Below the pieces are notes generated by a model that did no database searches, had not been told where the DNA came from, and worked only from the letters and a program-made list of their open reading frames with translations. Below are positions 1 to 8,743 of a DNA stretch of 64,000 nucleotides, one piece after another. Each line of letters starts with the position of its first letter. The first letter of the stretch is position 1. The position numbers and the translations under genes were made by a program. Source of the stretch: JASLDZ01 sp964242625 (lineage in GTDB: Bacteria; Pseudomonadota; Alphaproteobacteria; Caulobacterales; Caulobacteraceae); assembly GCA_964242625.1 (NCBI GenBank), contig CAXTAO010000003.1:62001-126000 (forward strand), given 5' to 3'.

Positions 1-1111
1 GCTTCGCGGCGTGGAGGAAGCGCAGGGTGCGCATCGCCTCGTCCAGGGGGGTGAAGCCAGGTTCGGGCGGGGAGGGCGCCCCCGAAACGGCGCGCGCGAA
101 CGCGCCGTAGATGTTGGCGAAGGCTTCGATGTAACCCTCCGGATGACCCGCGGGCGTGCGGGTGGCGCCCAGCGCGGCGGGTGCAAGGTAGGGAACGCCC
201 GCGCCCGCCGTCCACACCTCGGAAGGCCGGTCGCGCCGCTTCACCTCCAGCTTGTCGGGCTGCTCCTGGCGCCAGTGGAGGGAGGCGTGTTCGCCATAGA
301 CCGCAAGGTCCAGCCGGTTGAGCTCGCCCGTGGCCACCTGGCTCGCCACCAGCACGCCGCGCCCCTCGCCCGAGAGGTGGAACAAGACCGCCCCGTCGTC
401 GTCCAGGCGGCGGCTCGGGAACGTGGCGCGGAGGTCGGCCGCCACCCTCGTCACCCGCTCGCGCGTGACGAACTCCACCAGGTGGAAGGCGTGGGAGCCG
501 ATGTCGCCCAGCGCGCCTGTTTCGCCTGAGCTTTCTGGCTCGGTGCGCCACGTAGCCTGAGGGCTCGCCGTCGCGTCGGCTTCCCGCGACAGCCAGCCCT
601 GGACGTAACGCACGTCCACTCGGCGCACCCCGCCAATCTCGCCGGCGGCGACGAGCGCGCGCATCTGGCGCACCATGGGATAGCCGGCGTAGGTGTGCGT
701 CACCCCCACCAGCCCACCGCAGCGCGCGGCCGCGTGCGCGATCGCCTCGCCATCGGCCAGGTCCCCCGCGAGCGGCTTCTCGCACAGAACGGCCAGGCCC
801 GCCTCCAGGGCGGCCACGGCAGGTTCGCGATGCAGGTGGTTCGGGGTGACGATCGAGACGAAGCGGATGCGCGCTTCTGCCGGCCGCGCCGCCTCCGCCG
901 CGATCATCTCCCGCCAGTCCCCGTACACCCGTTCGGGCGGGAGCCCGATCGCCGCGCCCGAGCGCGCGCTGCGCGTTGGGTCCGAGCTGAACGCCCCCGC
1001 GACGAGCCGACACGCGCCGGAAAGATCGGCCGCCCAGCGGTGCACCTGCCCGATGAAGGCCCCCTCGCCCCCGCCGATCATGGCGAACGGGATGACGTCC
1101 GCCGCGCTCAT
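1..1111 (-). CDS. Gfo/Idh/MocA-family oxidoreductase (C-terminus off the left edge)
   Basis: A leftward frame stays open from ATG 1111 to the window edge, about 370 codons. The N-terminus reads FAMIGGGEGAFIGQVHR, a Rossmann NAD(P)-binding start. It is followed by a CEKPLAGD segment, the Glu-Lys-Pro motif of Gfo/Idh/MocA dehydrogenases, and a GDIGSHAFHL segment in the C-terminal domain. These enzymes oxidise or reduce sugars, inositols and related polyols with NAD(P) in the cytoplasm. The substrate cannot be told from the sequence and no sugar genes lie next to it. The start is the first ATG before the nucleotide-binding motif; its ribosome binding site is weak. The 3' end is missing because the window begins inside the gene. 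Confidence 0.85.
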   Translation of the reverse strand, partial: MSAADVIPFAMIGGGEGAFIGQVHRWAADLSGACRLVAGAFSSDPTRSARSGAAIGLPPERVYGDWREMIAAEAARPAEARIRFVSIVTPNHLHREPAVAALEAGLAVLCEKPLAGDLADGEAIAHAAARCGGLVGVTHTYAGYPMVRQMRALVAAGEIGGVRRVDVRYVQGWLSREADATASPQATWRTEPESSGETGALGDIGSHAFHLVEFVTRERVTRVAADLRATFPSRRLDDDGAVLFHLSGEGRGVLVASQVATGELNRLDLAVYGEHASLHWRQEQPDKLEVKRRDRPSEVWTAGAGVPYLAPAALGATRTPAGHPEGYIEAFANIYGAFARAVSGAPSPPEPGFTPLDEAMRTLRFLHAAK

Positions 1112-1365
1112 GCCTGTCCGCCGCGACCAAGCTCCGCCTGCGCGCCGGCACGGCGGCCTGGACCCTGCATCCGCTTCTCCTCCCGGCGATCGACCGGGCC
1201 CTACCTGAGCACCCTAGCCCAGCTCGCTCCAGCGCTCAGCGTCATACGATCGGCTGACCCGGCAGCTCTTGGCGGAGAGGCGGCGCGTGCACGCCCCCGG
1301 CGCAAAGGCGGCTGGCGTGCCGTTCGGCCTGCGTTTAGCGTCGGGAGGTGAGGGACCCGCGAGCC
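1112..1365. other. Intergenic region between divergent genes
   Basis: This 254-base stretch separates the leftward oxidoreductase from the rightward DUF885 gene. It must hold both promoters. I see no convincing -35/-10 pair, hairpin or repeat. A GAGGG at 1350-1354 is the probable ribosome binding site of the DUF885 gene. Confidence 0.4.
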
Positions 1366-3189
1366 ATGCCGACACGACGCGATCTCCTGGCCGCCGCCGC
1401 CGTTGCGACGTTTCCCGCCGCGCTGGTTAACGCGCAGCCGGCGGCGACGGAGACCCCGGACGCCGCGCTCGACCGCCTCTTCGACCGCATGTTTCAGGAG
1501 GACCTGCGGCTGCGTCCGGAGAGCGCCACCCAGCTCGGCCTCGACACCGGCCGCAACGCCGACCTGCGCTCGAGATTGTCGGACCAGTCGGATCAGGGGA
1601 TCGCGGCCGCCAAGGCGCTGACGTCCAGCCAACTCGCCTCGCTTGTGGCGGTGGACCGCAGCCGGCTGAGCCCGGCGGCGCAGGTGGACTACGACTCGGT
1701 GGTCTACACCCGGCGTTCGTCCGCCGCCCTGCAGCGCTTCGACTTCGGCGGCGCCTCGTACGGACCCTTGCCCTACGCCGTCAGTCAGCTGACCGGCGCC
1801 TACCAGTCGGTCCCCGACTTCCTGGACACCAAGCACCGGATCGAGACGGCGGCCGATGCGGACGCCTATCTGGCGCGCCTGGAGGCGTTCGGCGCGCAAG
1901 TCGACGCCAACACCGAGCGCATGCGCCACGACGCCGCCGTCGGCGTCGTCCCGCCCGACTTCATCCTCGACACCGCGCTCACCCAGCTCGGCAAGACGCG
2001 CACCTCGGCGGACGAGGCGCTGGTCGTCACCTCGCTCGGCCGCCGAGCCGCGGCCAGGGGGCTGTCGGACGACTATCGCCGCCGCGCCGCCCAGCTCTAC
2101 GACACGCGCATCGGCCCGGCGCTGGATCGCCAGATCGCCGAAGCGCGACGCCTGCGGGCCGGCGCCGTCCACGACGCGGGCGTGTGGCGCTTTCCGGAGG
2201 GGCCCGCCTTCTACGCCGCGGCCCTGCAGGTGACGACGACCACCGCGCTCACGCCCGACGAGGTTCACCGGATCGGGCTGGAGCAGGCGCGCGAGATATC
2301 GGCGCGCCTCGACGGGCTCCTGCGCCGGCAGGGGCTCAGCCAGGGAACGATCGGCGAGCGGATGGCGCACCTGTACGCCGACCCGGCCCAGCTCTACCCG
2401 AATACCGACGCCGGCAAGGCGGAGGCCATCGCCTACTGTAACGCCCGGCTGGCGGCCATCCGCACCCGCCTGCCCGAGGCGTTCGAGCGCCTGCCGCCGT
2501 ATCGCTTCGAGGTGCGGCGCGTGCCCGCGCAAACGGAGGCCGGCGCGGCTTCGGCGTTCAGCCAGGGCCCCGCGCTCGACGGCTCGCGTCCTGGCCTCGT
2601 CTACTTCAATCTCCACGACTCGGCGGAGTGGCCGAAGTTCTGCCTCGCCACCACCGTGTTCCACGAGGGGTTGCCCGGCCACCAGCTGGAAGGTGGATTG
2701 GCGCTCTCCAACACCCGCCTGCCGCTCATCCGCAAGGTCGGCGGCTTCTCGGGATATGCGGAAGGTTGGGCGCTCTACGCCGAGCAGCTGTCCGACGAAC
2801 TCGGCATGTACGACGACGATCCACTCGGACGGCTGGGCTACCTCAAGTTCCAGCTGTTCCGGGCCAATCGCTGCGTGGTGGACACCGGCATCCACCATCT
2901 GCGCTGGGGGCGTGAGCAGGCCATCGACTACTTCGTGGCCCAGGAAGGCGAGGCGAGGGGCTTCGCCACCCGCGAGGTCGAGCGCTACTGCGCCACGCCG
3001 GGCCAGGCCTGCAGCTACAAGCTCGGGCACACGGTGTTCACGGGACTGCGCGCGAAGGCCAAGCAGCGCCTCGGCGCCCGCTTCGACCTGAAGAGCTTCC
3101 ACGCGGCGGTGCTTGGCTCGGGAAGGCTTCCGCTCGACATCCTGCAGCAGGTCGGCGACCGCTGGATCGCATCTCAGGCGCGCGCGTGA
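1366..3189 (+). CDS. Exported DUF885-family metallopeptidase-like protein
   Basis: 607 residues. The N-terminus has a twin-arginine-type signal: TRRDLLAAAA, a hydrophobic stretch, then NAQPA near residue 25. Export by Tat to the periplasm is therefore likely. The body is a DUF885 protein. It contains FHEGLPGHQLE, an HExxxxH zinc-ligand arrangement typical of that family, and a GYAEGWALYAEQL segment matching the family's conserved C-terminal helix. DUF885 proteins are regarded as putative zinc peptidases; the substrate is unknown. I chose ATG 1366 over an in-frame GTG at 1348 because it puts the Tat motif at the very N-terminus and follows GAGGG at a sensible distance. The gene stands alone. 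Confidence 0.85.
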   Translation: MPTRRDLLAAAAVATFPAALVNAQPAATETPDAALDRLFDRMFQEDLRLRPESATQLGLDTGRNADLRSRLSDQSDQGIAAAKALTSSQLASLVAVDRSRLSPAAQVDYDSVVYTRRSSAALQRFDFGGASYGPLPYAVSQLTGAYQSVPDFLDTKHRIETAADADAYLARLEAFGAQVDANTERMRHDAAVGVVPPDFILDTALTQLGKTRTSADEALVVTSLGRRAAARGLSDDYRRRAAQLYDTRIGPALDRQIAEARRLRAGAVHDAGVWRFPEGPAFYAAALQVTTTTALTPDEVHRIGLEQAREISARLDGLLRRQGLSQGTIGERMAHLYADPAQLYPNTDAGKAEAIAYCNARLAAIRTRLPEAFERLPPYRFEVRRVPAQTEAGAASAFSQGPALDGSRPGLVYFNLHDSAEWPKFCLATTVFHEGLPGHQLEGGLALSNTRLPLIRKVGGFSGYAEGWALYAEQLSDELGMYDDDPLGRLGYLKFQLFRANRCVVDTGIHHLRWGREQAIDYFVAQEGEARGFATREVERYCATPGQACSYKLGHTVFTGLRAKAKQRLGARFDLKSFHAAVLGSGRLPLDILQQVGDRWIASQARA

Positions 3190-3329
3190 GCGGCGCGAGG
3201 GTGCGCCAGACGCCCGGGGGAGGGCGGTCGTCGAAGCCGTGACGCCCGCGCCGCGGCGCTTCAGCATAAGGCGGACACAACGGGCCGGGTGCGGACGTCG
3301 AAGCTGACGAGCTTGAGGTCGAGGCCGTC

Positions 3330-4133
3330 GTGAGGATCGCGACTTACAACATCAACGGGATCGTCCCGAGGCTCGACCACCTCATCGATTGGCTCGAGGC
3401 GACGCGCCCCGACATCGTGGCTCTACAGGAGATCAAGTGCACCGACGCCGCCTTCCCGGCCAGGGCGCTGGAGGCGGCGGGCTACGGCGCGATCTGGCGC
3501 GGACAGGGCCCCCATCACGGCGTGGCGCTCCTCGCCCGCGGCCAAGTTCCGCGGGAGACGCGCCGAGCCCTGCCGGGCGACCCGAACGATCACGAGGCGC
3601 GGTACCTGGAGGCGGCGATCGGGGGCGTGCTGGTGGGCTGCCTGTACCTGCCCAACGGCAATCCCTGGCCCGGACCCAAGTTTTCGTACAAGATGGCCTG
3701 GTTCGAGCGCCTGATCGCGCACGCCGCCCAACTGGTCGCGGCCGATCTTCCCGCGCTTCTGATCGGCGACTACAACGTGGTTCCGACCGACCACGACATC
3801 TACAGCTTGCGTTCTTGGACCCGGAACGCGCTGGTTCAGCCGGAACCACGCGCGGCCTTCGCACGGCTTATCGCTCAGGGCTGGACGGATGCACTCGGCG
3901 ACCTGCACCCGGACGAGAGGTCCTATACTTTCTGGGCCTACCTGCGCGATGCGTGGGCGCGCGACGCCGGCCTGCGCATCGACCACCTGCTGGTCGCCCC
4001 CGCGCTGATGGACAGGCTGATCGATAGCGGGGTCGACCGGGAGGTGAGGGGCCGCCCGGGCGCGAGCGATCACGCCCCGGCTTGGTTAGACCTCAGTGAT
4101 GGCGTTCACCTGTCTGTCCCAGGTGCGTCGTAG
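3330..4133 (+). CDS. xthA: Exodeoxyribonuclease III
   Basis: 267 residues, usual for the family. The endonuclease/exonuclease/phosphatase fold motifs are visible: TYNINGI near the start, LQEIKCTD with the metal-binding Glu, IGDYNVVPTDHDIY with the catalytic Asp-Asn pair, RIDHLLV, and SDHAPAWLDL with the Asp-His pair near the C-terminus. The enzyme is an apurinic/apyrimidinic endonuclease and 3'-5' exonuclease in base-excision repair. The start is GTG at 3330, giving MRIATYNING, the canonical N-terminus. It is a housekeeping gene outside the secretion cluster. Confidence 0.95.
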   Translation: MRIATYNINGIVPRLDHLIDWLEATRPDIVALQEIKCTDAAFPARALEAAGYGAIWRGQGPHHGVALLARGQVPRETRRALPGDPNDHEARYLEAAIGGVLVGCLYLPNGNPWPGPKFSYKMAWFERLIAHAAQLVAADLPALLIGDYNVVPTDHDIYSLRSWTRNALVQPEPRAAFARLIAQGWTDALGDLHPDERSYTFWAYLRDAWARDAGLRIDHLLVAPALMDRLIDSGVDREVRGRPGASDHAPAWLDLSDGVHLSVPGAS

Positions 4134-4247
4134 CCGTCCATCGCACACGGGTCGCCACTGTAGAGGGAGCCTCGATGCGGAGCGGCAGGCGTCACTTCTC
4201 GAGCAACGCCTGCCGCGAACCCGTGGCTCCGTCGTAGCCTACTCGCG

Positions 4248-4592
4248 CTACTTGGGCTTTACCGCCTTTAGGTGTGCGCTCAGCGGCTTGTTCATCTGGA
4301 ACATGCTCATCGACTTGGCGCCGAGAACCTTCTCCAGCTTGTCGTCGGCCTTGATCTGGCGCTTGTCGGCAGGGTCCTGAAGGTTGTTCGACTTGATGTA
4401 CTCCCAGACCTTGCTGACGATCTCGCTCCTAGGCCGATCGCCCTCGCCAACGATCGCGGCGAGCTCGGGAGAGGGGGTGACCGGCGCGGTGATGCCGCCC
4501 CGTGCGCCGCCTGCGGGCTTGCCGGTCGCCTTGACCTTCTTCTCGGCCGCCGCCGTCTCGTCCTTGCCGCGCTTCTCAGCCGATCGTGCCAT
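4248..4592 (-). CDS. SWIB/MDM2-domain protein
   Basis: 114 residues. The first 45 are Lys/Ala-rich and probably disordered, with a run of basic residues. Residues about 45-112 form a SWIB domain: RSEIVSKVWEYIKSNNLQDP, then ADDKLEKVLGAKSMSMFQMNKPLSAHLK. SWIB domains occur in eukaryotic chromatin remodellers, in chlamydial topoisomerase and as stand-alone proteins in alphaproteobacteria, where a DNA-associated role is suspected but unproven. I chose ATG 4592 because GGGAG stands 7-8 bases upstream; a longer in-frame ATG at 4685 would add an unrelated Pro/Arg-rich tail. It is monocistronic. Confidence 0.85.
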   Translation of the reverse strand: MARSAEKRGKDETAAAEKKVKATGKPAGGARGGITAPVTPSPELAAIVGEGDRPRSEIVSKVWEYIKSNNLQDPADKRQIKADDKLEKVLGAKSMSMFQMNKPLSAHLKAVKPK

Positions 4593-4694
4593 CAGGTTCT
4601 CCCATCTGATCGCTCCAACGCGCTCCGGCCCAGCTGGCTCCCTACCGGCGAGACAGGCGGTCGGGTTCATCGCCCCCGAGCCCACCGCGGCGGC

Positions 4695-5552
4695 TCAGGG
4701 GCTGACTTTATGCAGCTCGAGCTGCGCGCCATCGTACCAGTCGAGCCTGAGCACGCCCGGCCCTGTCGTCATGCGGGCTTGGGGTGGGCCGAAGGATCCC
4801 GACGCGCAAGCGACCGCGCCGGCCTTGAGCTTCGGCCCGTGACACACGTCGTCGAGGGTGCCGCCCTTCGGCTTCACCGTCCAGAATAGCCGCGCCGGGG
4901 AGGCGTCTAGCACCGCGCCCATGTACTCCGGGTCGTCCGGCTGTAGGGCCTGCACCTTCCCGGGCCGCACCCGCACAGCCATGACCTTCCACCGCCCGAC
5001 AAAGGGGAGCTCCGCAGCGGGGGACTTGGCCGCCGCGGCGCGCCCGGGTGTGAAGCGTCCGCTCCTCCATTGAAGCGGGGCGTCGTCGGCCATCAGCGTC
5101 ACCCCGTAACGCGGCAGGGTGTAGCGGCCGTCGGGAGTGTAGCCGGGCACGAGCTTCGCCGACACGTCCTCCCAGCCCGCGCCCCCGCGACGCAGGAACC
5201 AGGTGCGCGTGCGCAGCTCGTCTGACCGCTGGACCGCCACGACCGGCGGCGCGCCGGCAAGTCGGAAGATGGCGACCGTGAAGCCGGGGCTCGCCCCGTC
5301 GCCGCCGATCGCGAGATAGCCATGGCGGTCGTCGCGGGCGAGCAGCCGTCGGCCTCCCGCCGTCACCAACCGCCGCCGCTCCGCCGGCAGGAGGTCGACG
5401 TAGCGCGAAGGCAGGTCGAGGAAGGCGGCGACGGTCGGCGAAGGCGCGGCGACCACCGCCTTCGCCTCCGGGACGGACGGGGAAGCGGCCACGCCGGCGA
5501 ACACCGCCAGGGCGATGGCGGCCGCCCGTCTGTCGCGCTTCGCCTTGAGCAT
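4695..5552 (-). CDS. Secreted hypothetical protein, last gene after the LysM-lysozyme gene
   Basis: 285 residues, family not recognised. A Sec-type signal peptide is clear: KAKRDRR, a hydrophobic core, then SPSVPEAKA near residue 32. The rest is soluble. Residues about 185-285 look like one compact domain starting FVGRWKVMAV and holding a close Cys pair (DDVCHG...AVACASG) that could form a disulphide. The gene begins 4 bases after the stop of the lysozyme gene, so the two are almost certainly co-transcribed and coupled. A signal-less peptidoglycan hydrolase followed by a small exported protein suggests an inhibitor or immunity role, but nothing in the protein itself proves it. Confidence 0.7.
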   Translation of the reverse strand: MLKAKRDRRAAAIALAVFAGVAASPSVPEAKAVVAAPSPTVAAFLDLPSRYVDLLPAERRRLVTAGGRRLLARDDRHGYLAIGGDGASPGFTVAIFRLAGAPPVVAVQRSDELRTRTWFLRRGGAGWEDVSAKLVPGYTPDGRYTLPRYGVTLMADDAPLQWRSGRFTPGRAAAAKSPAAELPFVGRWKVMAVRVRPGKVQALQPDDPEYMGAVLDASPARLFWTVKPKGGTLDDVCHGPKLKAGAVACASGSFGPPQARMTTGPGVLRLDWYDGAQLELHKVSP

Positions 5553-5556
5553 GGCT

Positions 5557-7212
5557 TCAGAGGCGATTGGTGTTGACCATCACGAGGTGGATGTTCGTAC
5601 CCGAACGCAGCGCGCCGAAGAAGGCCGCGTGCTGGCCGGGGGGCAGCGTCAGGCAGCCGGCCGAGCCCGTGAAGGCGCGACCGCCGATGTGGACGTAGTC
5701 GGCGAGGCTCGCGCCCGGCGCGGTCTGCACGCGGTGGGCGCCGTCGCGGGCGTCGAAGACGCCGTCGTGGTTGGTGTCGCGCTCCACCGTCTCGGCGCCA
5801 CTCGGCTTGAGGGCGGCGTAGCCGTCGTAGGTCGACGAATGGAACGCGTAGGTGCCGTCCGCCAGCCGGCCGAGGTCTAAGCGCCCGTCGTGGTTCACGT
5901 CCTGACCGTAACGCCCTTCGTAGTGGGAGATCGGGTCGGTGCTGGCCGTGTACTCGTGCGCCTGGTGGGTCTGGCCGTCCACGATCACCAGCCGGTCGTC
6001 GTAGGTCCCGGAGCCGCCGTTGGCGTGGGTGTTGGTGTCCACCCGCAGCGCCAGCACGACCTGCTTGCCCTGGGCCAAATCGGCCTTGGCGGCGGGCGAG
6101 CCGTCCTTCTCGACGACGCCCTTGTAGAGATCGTACCGCTGGGCCGCCGATAGGCCCTTGGTGTCGGGCAGGCGGCCGGCGGAGAGGCGGGAGGCGGAGC
6201 TTGGCCCCGACGGAGGGGCGGGGCTGGCCGGCGCCCGGCCGGTCGCGCCCGGCGCATGGTCGCCGAACAGCCTGGCCTCCTGAGCGCGCCGGGTCACCAG
6301 CCCGGGCATCACCTGGCCGGCCCCGCCGTGCACCCAGCGGCCGAACTCGGCGTGCGCGCCGGCGTAGTCGCCGGCGTTGAGCTTATGGAGCAGCGTCGAG
6401 GAGCCCAGCGCGCCCGTGTTGAACTGGAAGCTCACCAGCGCGTCGAATTGATCCTGGCTGACCGGAACCTTGACGTCCTTGCGCACCTCGGCTTCCGCGC
6501 CGGCGAGGTCGCCGCGCAGCAGCGACGTGGCCTTCTCACGCGTGATCGTCTCGCCCGGGTGCACGTCGGGGCCGGTGTGTCCGTACCCGATCGTCCAGGG
6601 CGCGCCGCCGGTGCCGGGATCGGGATAGGCATTCAAGCGCAGGCTCTCGTAACCTTTCAGCCGCTCGACCTCGGCGGCGCTTGTGTGCGCGTGCGCCAGG
6701 TCCACCGCGCCGTCCGCCCCGGCCGTGGAGGGTGCGGAGGGGTGGCGCGCGGGCGCCGCGGGCGCGCCGCCCGTAGACGCATGCGAGGGTCGCGTCGGGT
6801 GCGTCGCGGCGCCGCCCGCCGGGGAGGCGGGCGTGCGCGACGGACCGAGCCGCAGCACCTCGCCGGGCTTGATAAGGTCGGGGCGAGCGATGTGATTGGC
6901 CTGGGCCATGACCCGCCAGTCCACCCCGAGCTTCGCGCCGATCCCGGAGAGCGTATCGCCGGAGCGCACCGTGTAGGTCGAAGGATGATCCTGTGGGGCG
7001 GCCACCCGGGACGGGATGTGGATGGCCTGTCCGACGCGGACCAGGTCGGGATGGTGGATGTCCGGATTGGCGCGCTCGAGCGCCGCCAGCGACACGCCGT
7101 GCGCCTGAGCGATGGCGGTGAGGGTGTCGCCCGACCGCACGCGGTAGACGTCGGGCCCGGGCGCGCCACCGGCGCTCGTCTGGGTCGATTGGCTGGCGTT
7201 CACCGTCGTCAT
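5557..7212 (-). CDS. LysM-LysM-GH24 lysozyme with a C-terminal Cys/EF-loop domain
   Basis: 551 residues. Residues 22-69 and 79-122 are two LysM peptidoglycan-binding repeats (YRVRSGDTL, YTVRSGDTL). A Pro/Ala linker follows. Residues 180-318 are a phage-type GH24 lysozyme with the Glu189, Asp198 and Thr207 triad in GYES..YPDPGTGGAPWTIGYGHT. Residues 355-551 are another domain with two calcium-loop motifs (DVNHDGRLD, DTNHDGVFDARD). It ends YVHIGG...GSAGCLTLP, which resembles the His...Ser-x-Gly-Cys region of L,D-transpeptidases. There is no Sec signal; the N-terminus is rich in Ser/Thr/Gln, as type III secretion signals often are. ATG 7212 follows GGAGAA. A CTAGGG-N4-CCCTAG repeat lies 57 bases upstream. 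Confidence 0.85.
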   Translation of the reverse strand: MTTVNASQSTQTSAGGAPGPDVYRVRSGDTLTAIAQAHGVSLAALERANPDIHHPDLVRVGQAIHIPSRVAAPQDHPSTYTVRSGDTLSGIGAKLGVDWRVMAQANHIARPDLIKPGEVLRLGPSRTPASPAGGAATHPTRPSHASTGGAPAAPARHPSAPSTAGADGAVDLAHAHTSAAEVERLKGYESLRLNAYPDPGTGGAPWTIGYGHTGPDVHPGETITREKATSLLRGDLAGAEAEVRKDVKVPVSQDQFDALVSFQFNTGALGSSTLLHKLNAGDYAGAHAEFGRWVHGGAGQVMPGLVTRRAQEARLFGDHAPGATGRAPASPAPPSGPSSASRLSAGRLPDTKGLSAAQRYDLYKGVVEKDGSPAAKADLAQGKQVVLALRVDTNTHANGGSGTYDDRLVIVDGQTHQAHEYTASTDPISHYEGRYGQDVNHDGRLDLGRLADGTYAFHSSTYDGYAALKPSGAETVERDTNHDGVFDARDGAHRVQTAPGASLADYVHIGGRAFTGSAGCLTLPPGQHAAFFGALRSGTNIHLVMVNTNRL

Positions 7213-7268
7213 GCGAGCTTCTCCGGCGTTGGCGGACGCAGGGTCGTCCACGCACGCTCCTCGCGCCA

Positions 7269-7286
7269 GCTAGGGCCCACCCTAGC
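7269..7286. promoter_or_regulatory. Perfect inverted repeat GCTAGGG-N4-CCCTAGC upstream of the lysozyme gene
   Basis: Two 7-base arms face each other across the spacer CCCA. The same CTAGGG-N4-CCCTAG core occurs at 27251-27266, upstream of the probable secreted protein, and in degraded form at 13573-13588. CTAG is usually rare in such genomes, so two perfect copies inside one functional cluster suggest a regulator operator. The response regulator encoded at 11853-12521 is the obvious candidate. Confidence 0.6.
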
Positions 7287-7318
7287 CGGAGCGTCGCTCT
7301 CAGGCGCGCACGGCCGCT

Positions 7319-8743
7319 TCAGGCGGCGTCGAGCGCTGACAGGTTGTTGAGCTCGATCAGGGCCTCCATCCGGGCGGCGTAGCGAGGCTCGCGGAAGGCC
7401 ACCTCCTCCAGCGTGCGCAGGAGCGGGGCGCGGCCGGCCGTGAGCGCGCGCGCGATCCGTCGGTCTCCGCCGAGGAAGGCCCCGAAGGCGTCGGCCGCGT
7501 CGTCCAGCGAGGCGTAGCCCTCCACAACTGGCGCGGGCAGGTTGCGGACGGGCGTGGCGTTCGCGCCCGGAGCCACCGATGAAAGCAGCCCGAAGTAGTC
7601 GTTGCCGGGCGCGAGGCGACCCCAGTCGGAAACGAGCGCTCCGTGCGCGGTCACGACCGACACGGGCGCGCCCCACCGCGCCTTGACCCACTTCGCCGCG
7701 GGCAGCACGCGCTCGATCCAGCGGCGGCGCGGATCCTGCGTCGCCGTCGACGCGCCGCGTCCCGCGGCTCGGGAGCGCGCGCGGGCGGCCACGGGCTGCG
7801 AGGCGCGGGTGGGCGGGCGGGCGGGCAGATCGACGCCCGGCGGCATGGGATCGGCGGGACGCAGGGCGGCGGGAGCTTCGGCGGGCTCGCTCGCAGGCCC
7901 GGATTGCAGCTCCAGCGCGGCTCCGTCGGCGCCCAGCACCTCGCCGTCGACGGATACGCGGACGGCGTGCAGCCCGTCGGCCATCGCCACGATCACCACG
8001 TCGCCGGGGCGGACCTGAGCGGCGGCGACGGGCGTCCAGTCGATCCGCGCGAGGGCCGCGGCCAGCACCAGAGGCGCGGCCGTCTGCAGTTCGGGCGGCA
8101 GCCGGCCTCCGAGCGAGAGCGCCTGCGCGAAGATGGACTCCAGCGACGAGGGGACGGGGCGCTCCGCCGCCGCCTGCGCCACGACGGTCGGGTCCAGCAC
8201 CGCCGCGAGCGGCGACCCCTGCGCCGCAGTAAAGGACACGGACCCCGTTGTGGAACTGTCCGCCGCCCTGGCTCCGGGCGAGGCCGCGAGGGCGGATGCT
8301 CCGGGCTGGGCGGCGCTGGGCGACGCGGCGATCGACGGCGTCGCAGGCGCGGCGCGTGAGAGGGGGGAGGCCGAGGTGGCGACGCCCTGGGCGGACGGGC
8401 CCACGTCGCGCCCGCTCGTGTTCGCCGGTCCGCCCGCGTCCACGGCGACGCCCAGGCTCGACGGCGTGGACCCTGGAGGCGAAGCCGCGTCGGCGGCGCG
8501 CGCGTCCACGGAGACGTCCGCCGCGGGGACGGCGAGGTGCACGCCCTGCGGCAGCACCGGCGCGTCCGCGAGGTGGGGATTGGCGTCGGCGAGCGCGGCC
8601 GGGTCCACGCCCAGCGCCTGCGCCACGCCCTCCAGCGTCTCCCCGGCGCCGGCGACGTAGGTCGACGCGCCCTGGACCATGCCGTCGAGGCTCCCGAGCG
8701 CGCCCCCCAAGAGCCCGCCCACAGCGCCGGAAAGGTCGGTCAC
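7319..8743 (-). CDS. LysM/FlgJ-type glucosaminidase-like protein lacking the catalytic Glu
   Basis: 474 residues. Residues 28-73 are a LysM-like repeat (YVAGAGETLEGVAQALGV). Residues 75-340 are a long Ala/Pro-rich linker. Residues 341-474 match the glucosaminidase domain of FlgJ-type hydrolases: WIERVLPAAKWVKARWGAP, then AHGALVSDWGR, GNDYFGL and EGYASLDDAADAF. In active members the central motif is AQAALESGWG. Here the catalytic Glu is Val371, so the protein is probably a wall-binding pseudoenzyme. There is no Sec signal. The GTG start at 8743 overlaps the SPOR-gene stop (GTGA). Its place after sctT suggests it helps the injectisome cross peptidoglycan. Confidence 0.75.
   Translation of the reverse strand: MTDLSGAVGGLLGGALGSLDGMVQGASTYVAGAGETLEGVAQALGVDPAALADANPHLADAPVLPQGVHLAVPAADVSVDARAADAASPPGSTPSSLGVAVDAGGPANTSGRDVGPSAQGVATSASPLSRAAPATPSIAASPSAAQPGASALAASPGARAADSSTTGSVSFTAAQGSPLAAVLDPTVVAQAAAERPVPSSLESIFAQALSLGGRLPPELQTAAPLVLAAALARIDWTPVAAAQVRPGDVVIVAMADGLHAVRVSVDGEVLGADGAALELQSGPASEPAEAPAALRPADPMPPGVDLPARPPTRASQPVAARARSRAAGRGASTATQDPRRRWIERVLPAAKWVKARWGAPVSVVTAHGALVSDWGRLAPGNDYFGLLSSVAPGANATPVRNLPAPVVEGYASLDDAADAFGAFLGGDRRIARALTAGRAPLLRTLEEVAFREPRYAARMEALIELNNLSALDAA

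Noticed and set aside
1200..1220. A CCCTAG near 1212 as a further copy of the T3SS repeat
   Set aside because: The facing hexamer four bases away is TACCTG, not CTAGGG, and the neighbouring genes are unrelated.
1201..3267. Long leftward open frame (688 codons) antisense to the DUF885 gene
   Set aside because: High GC keeps antisense frames open. The translation is Arg/Gly/Ala-rich without motifs, and the sense frame has a clear Tat signal and metallopeptidase motif.
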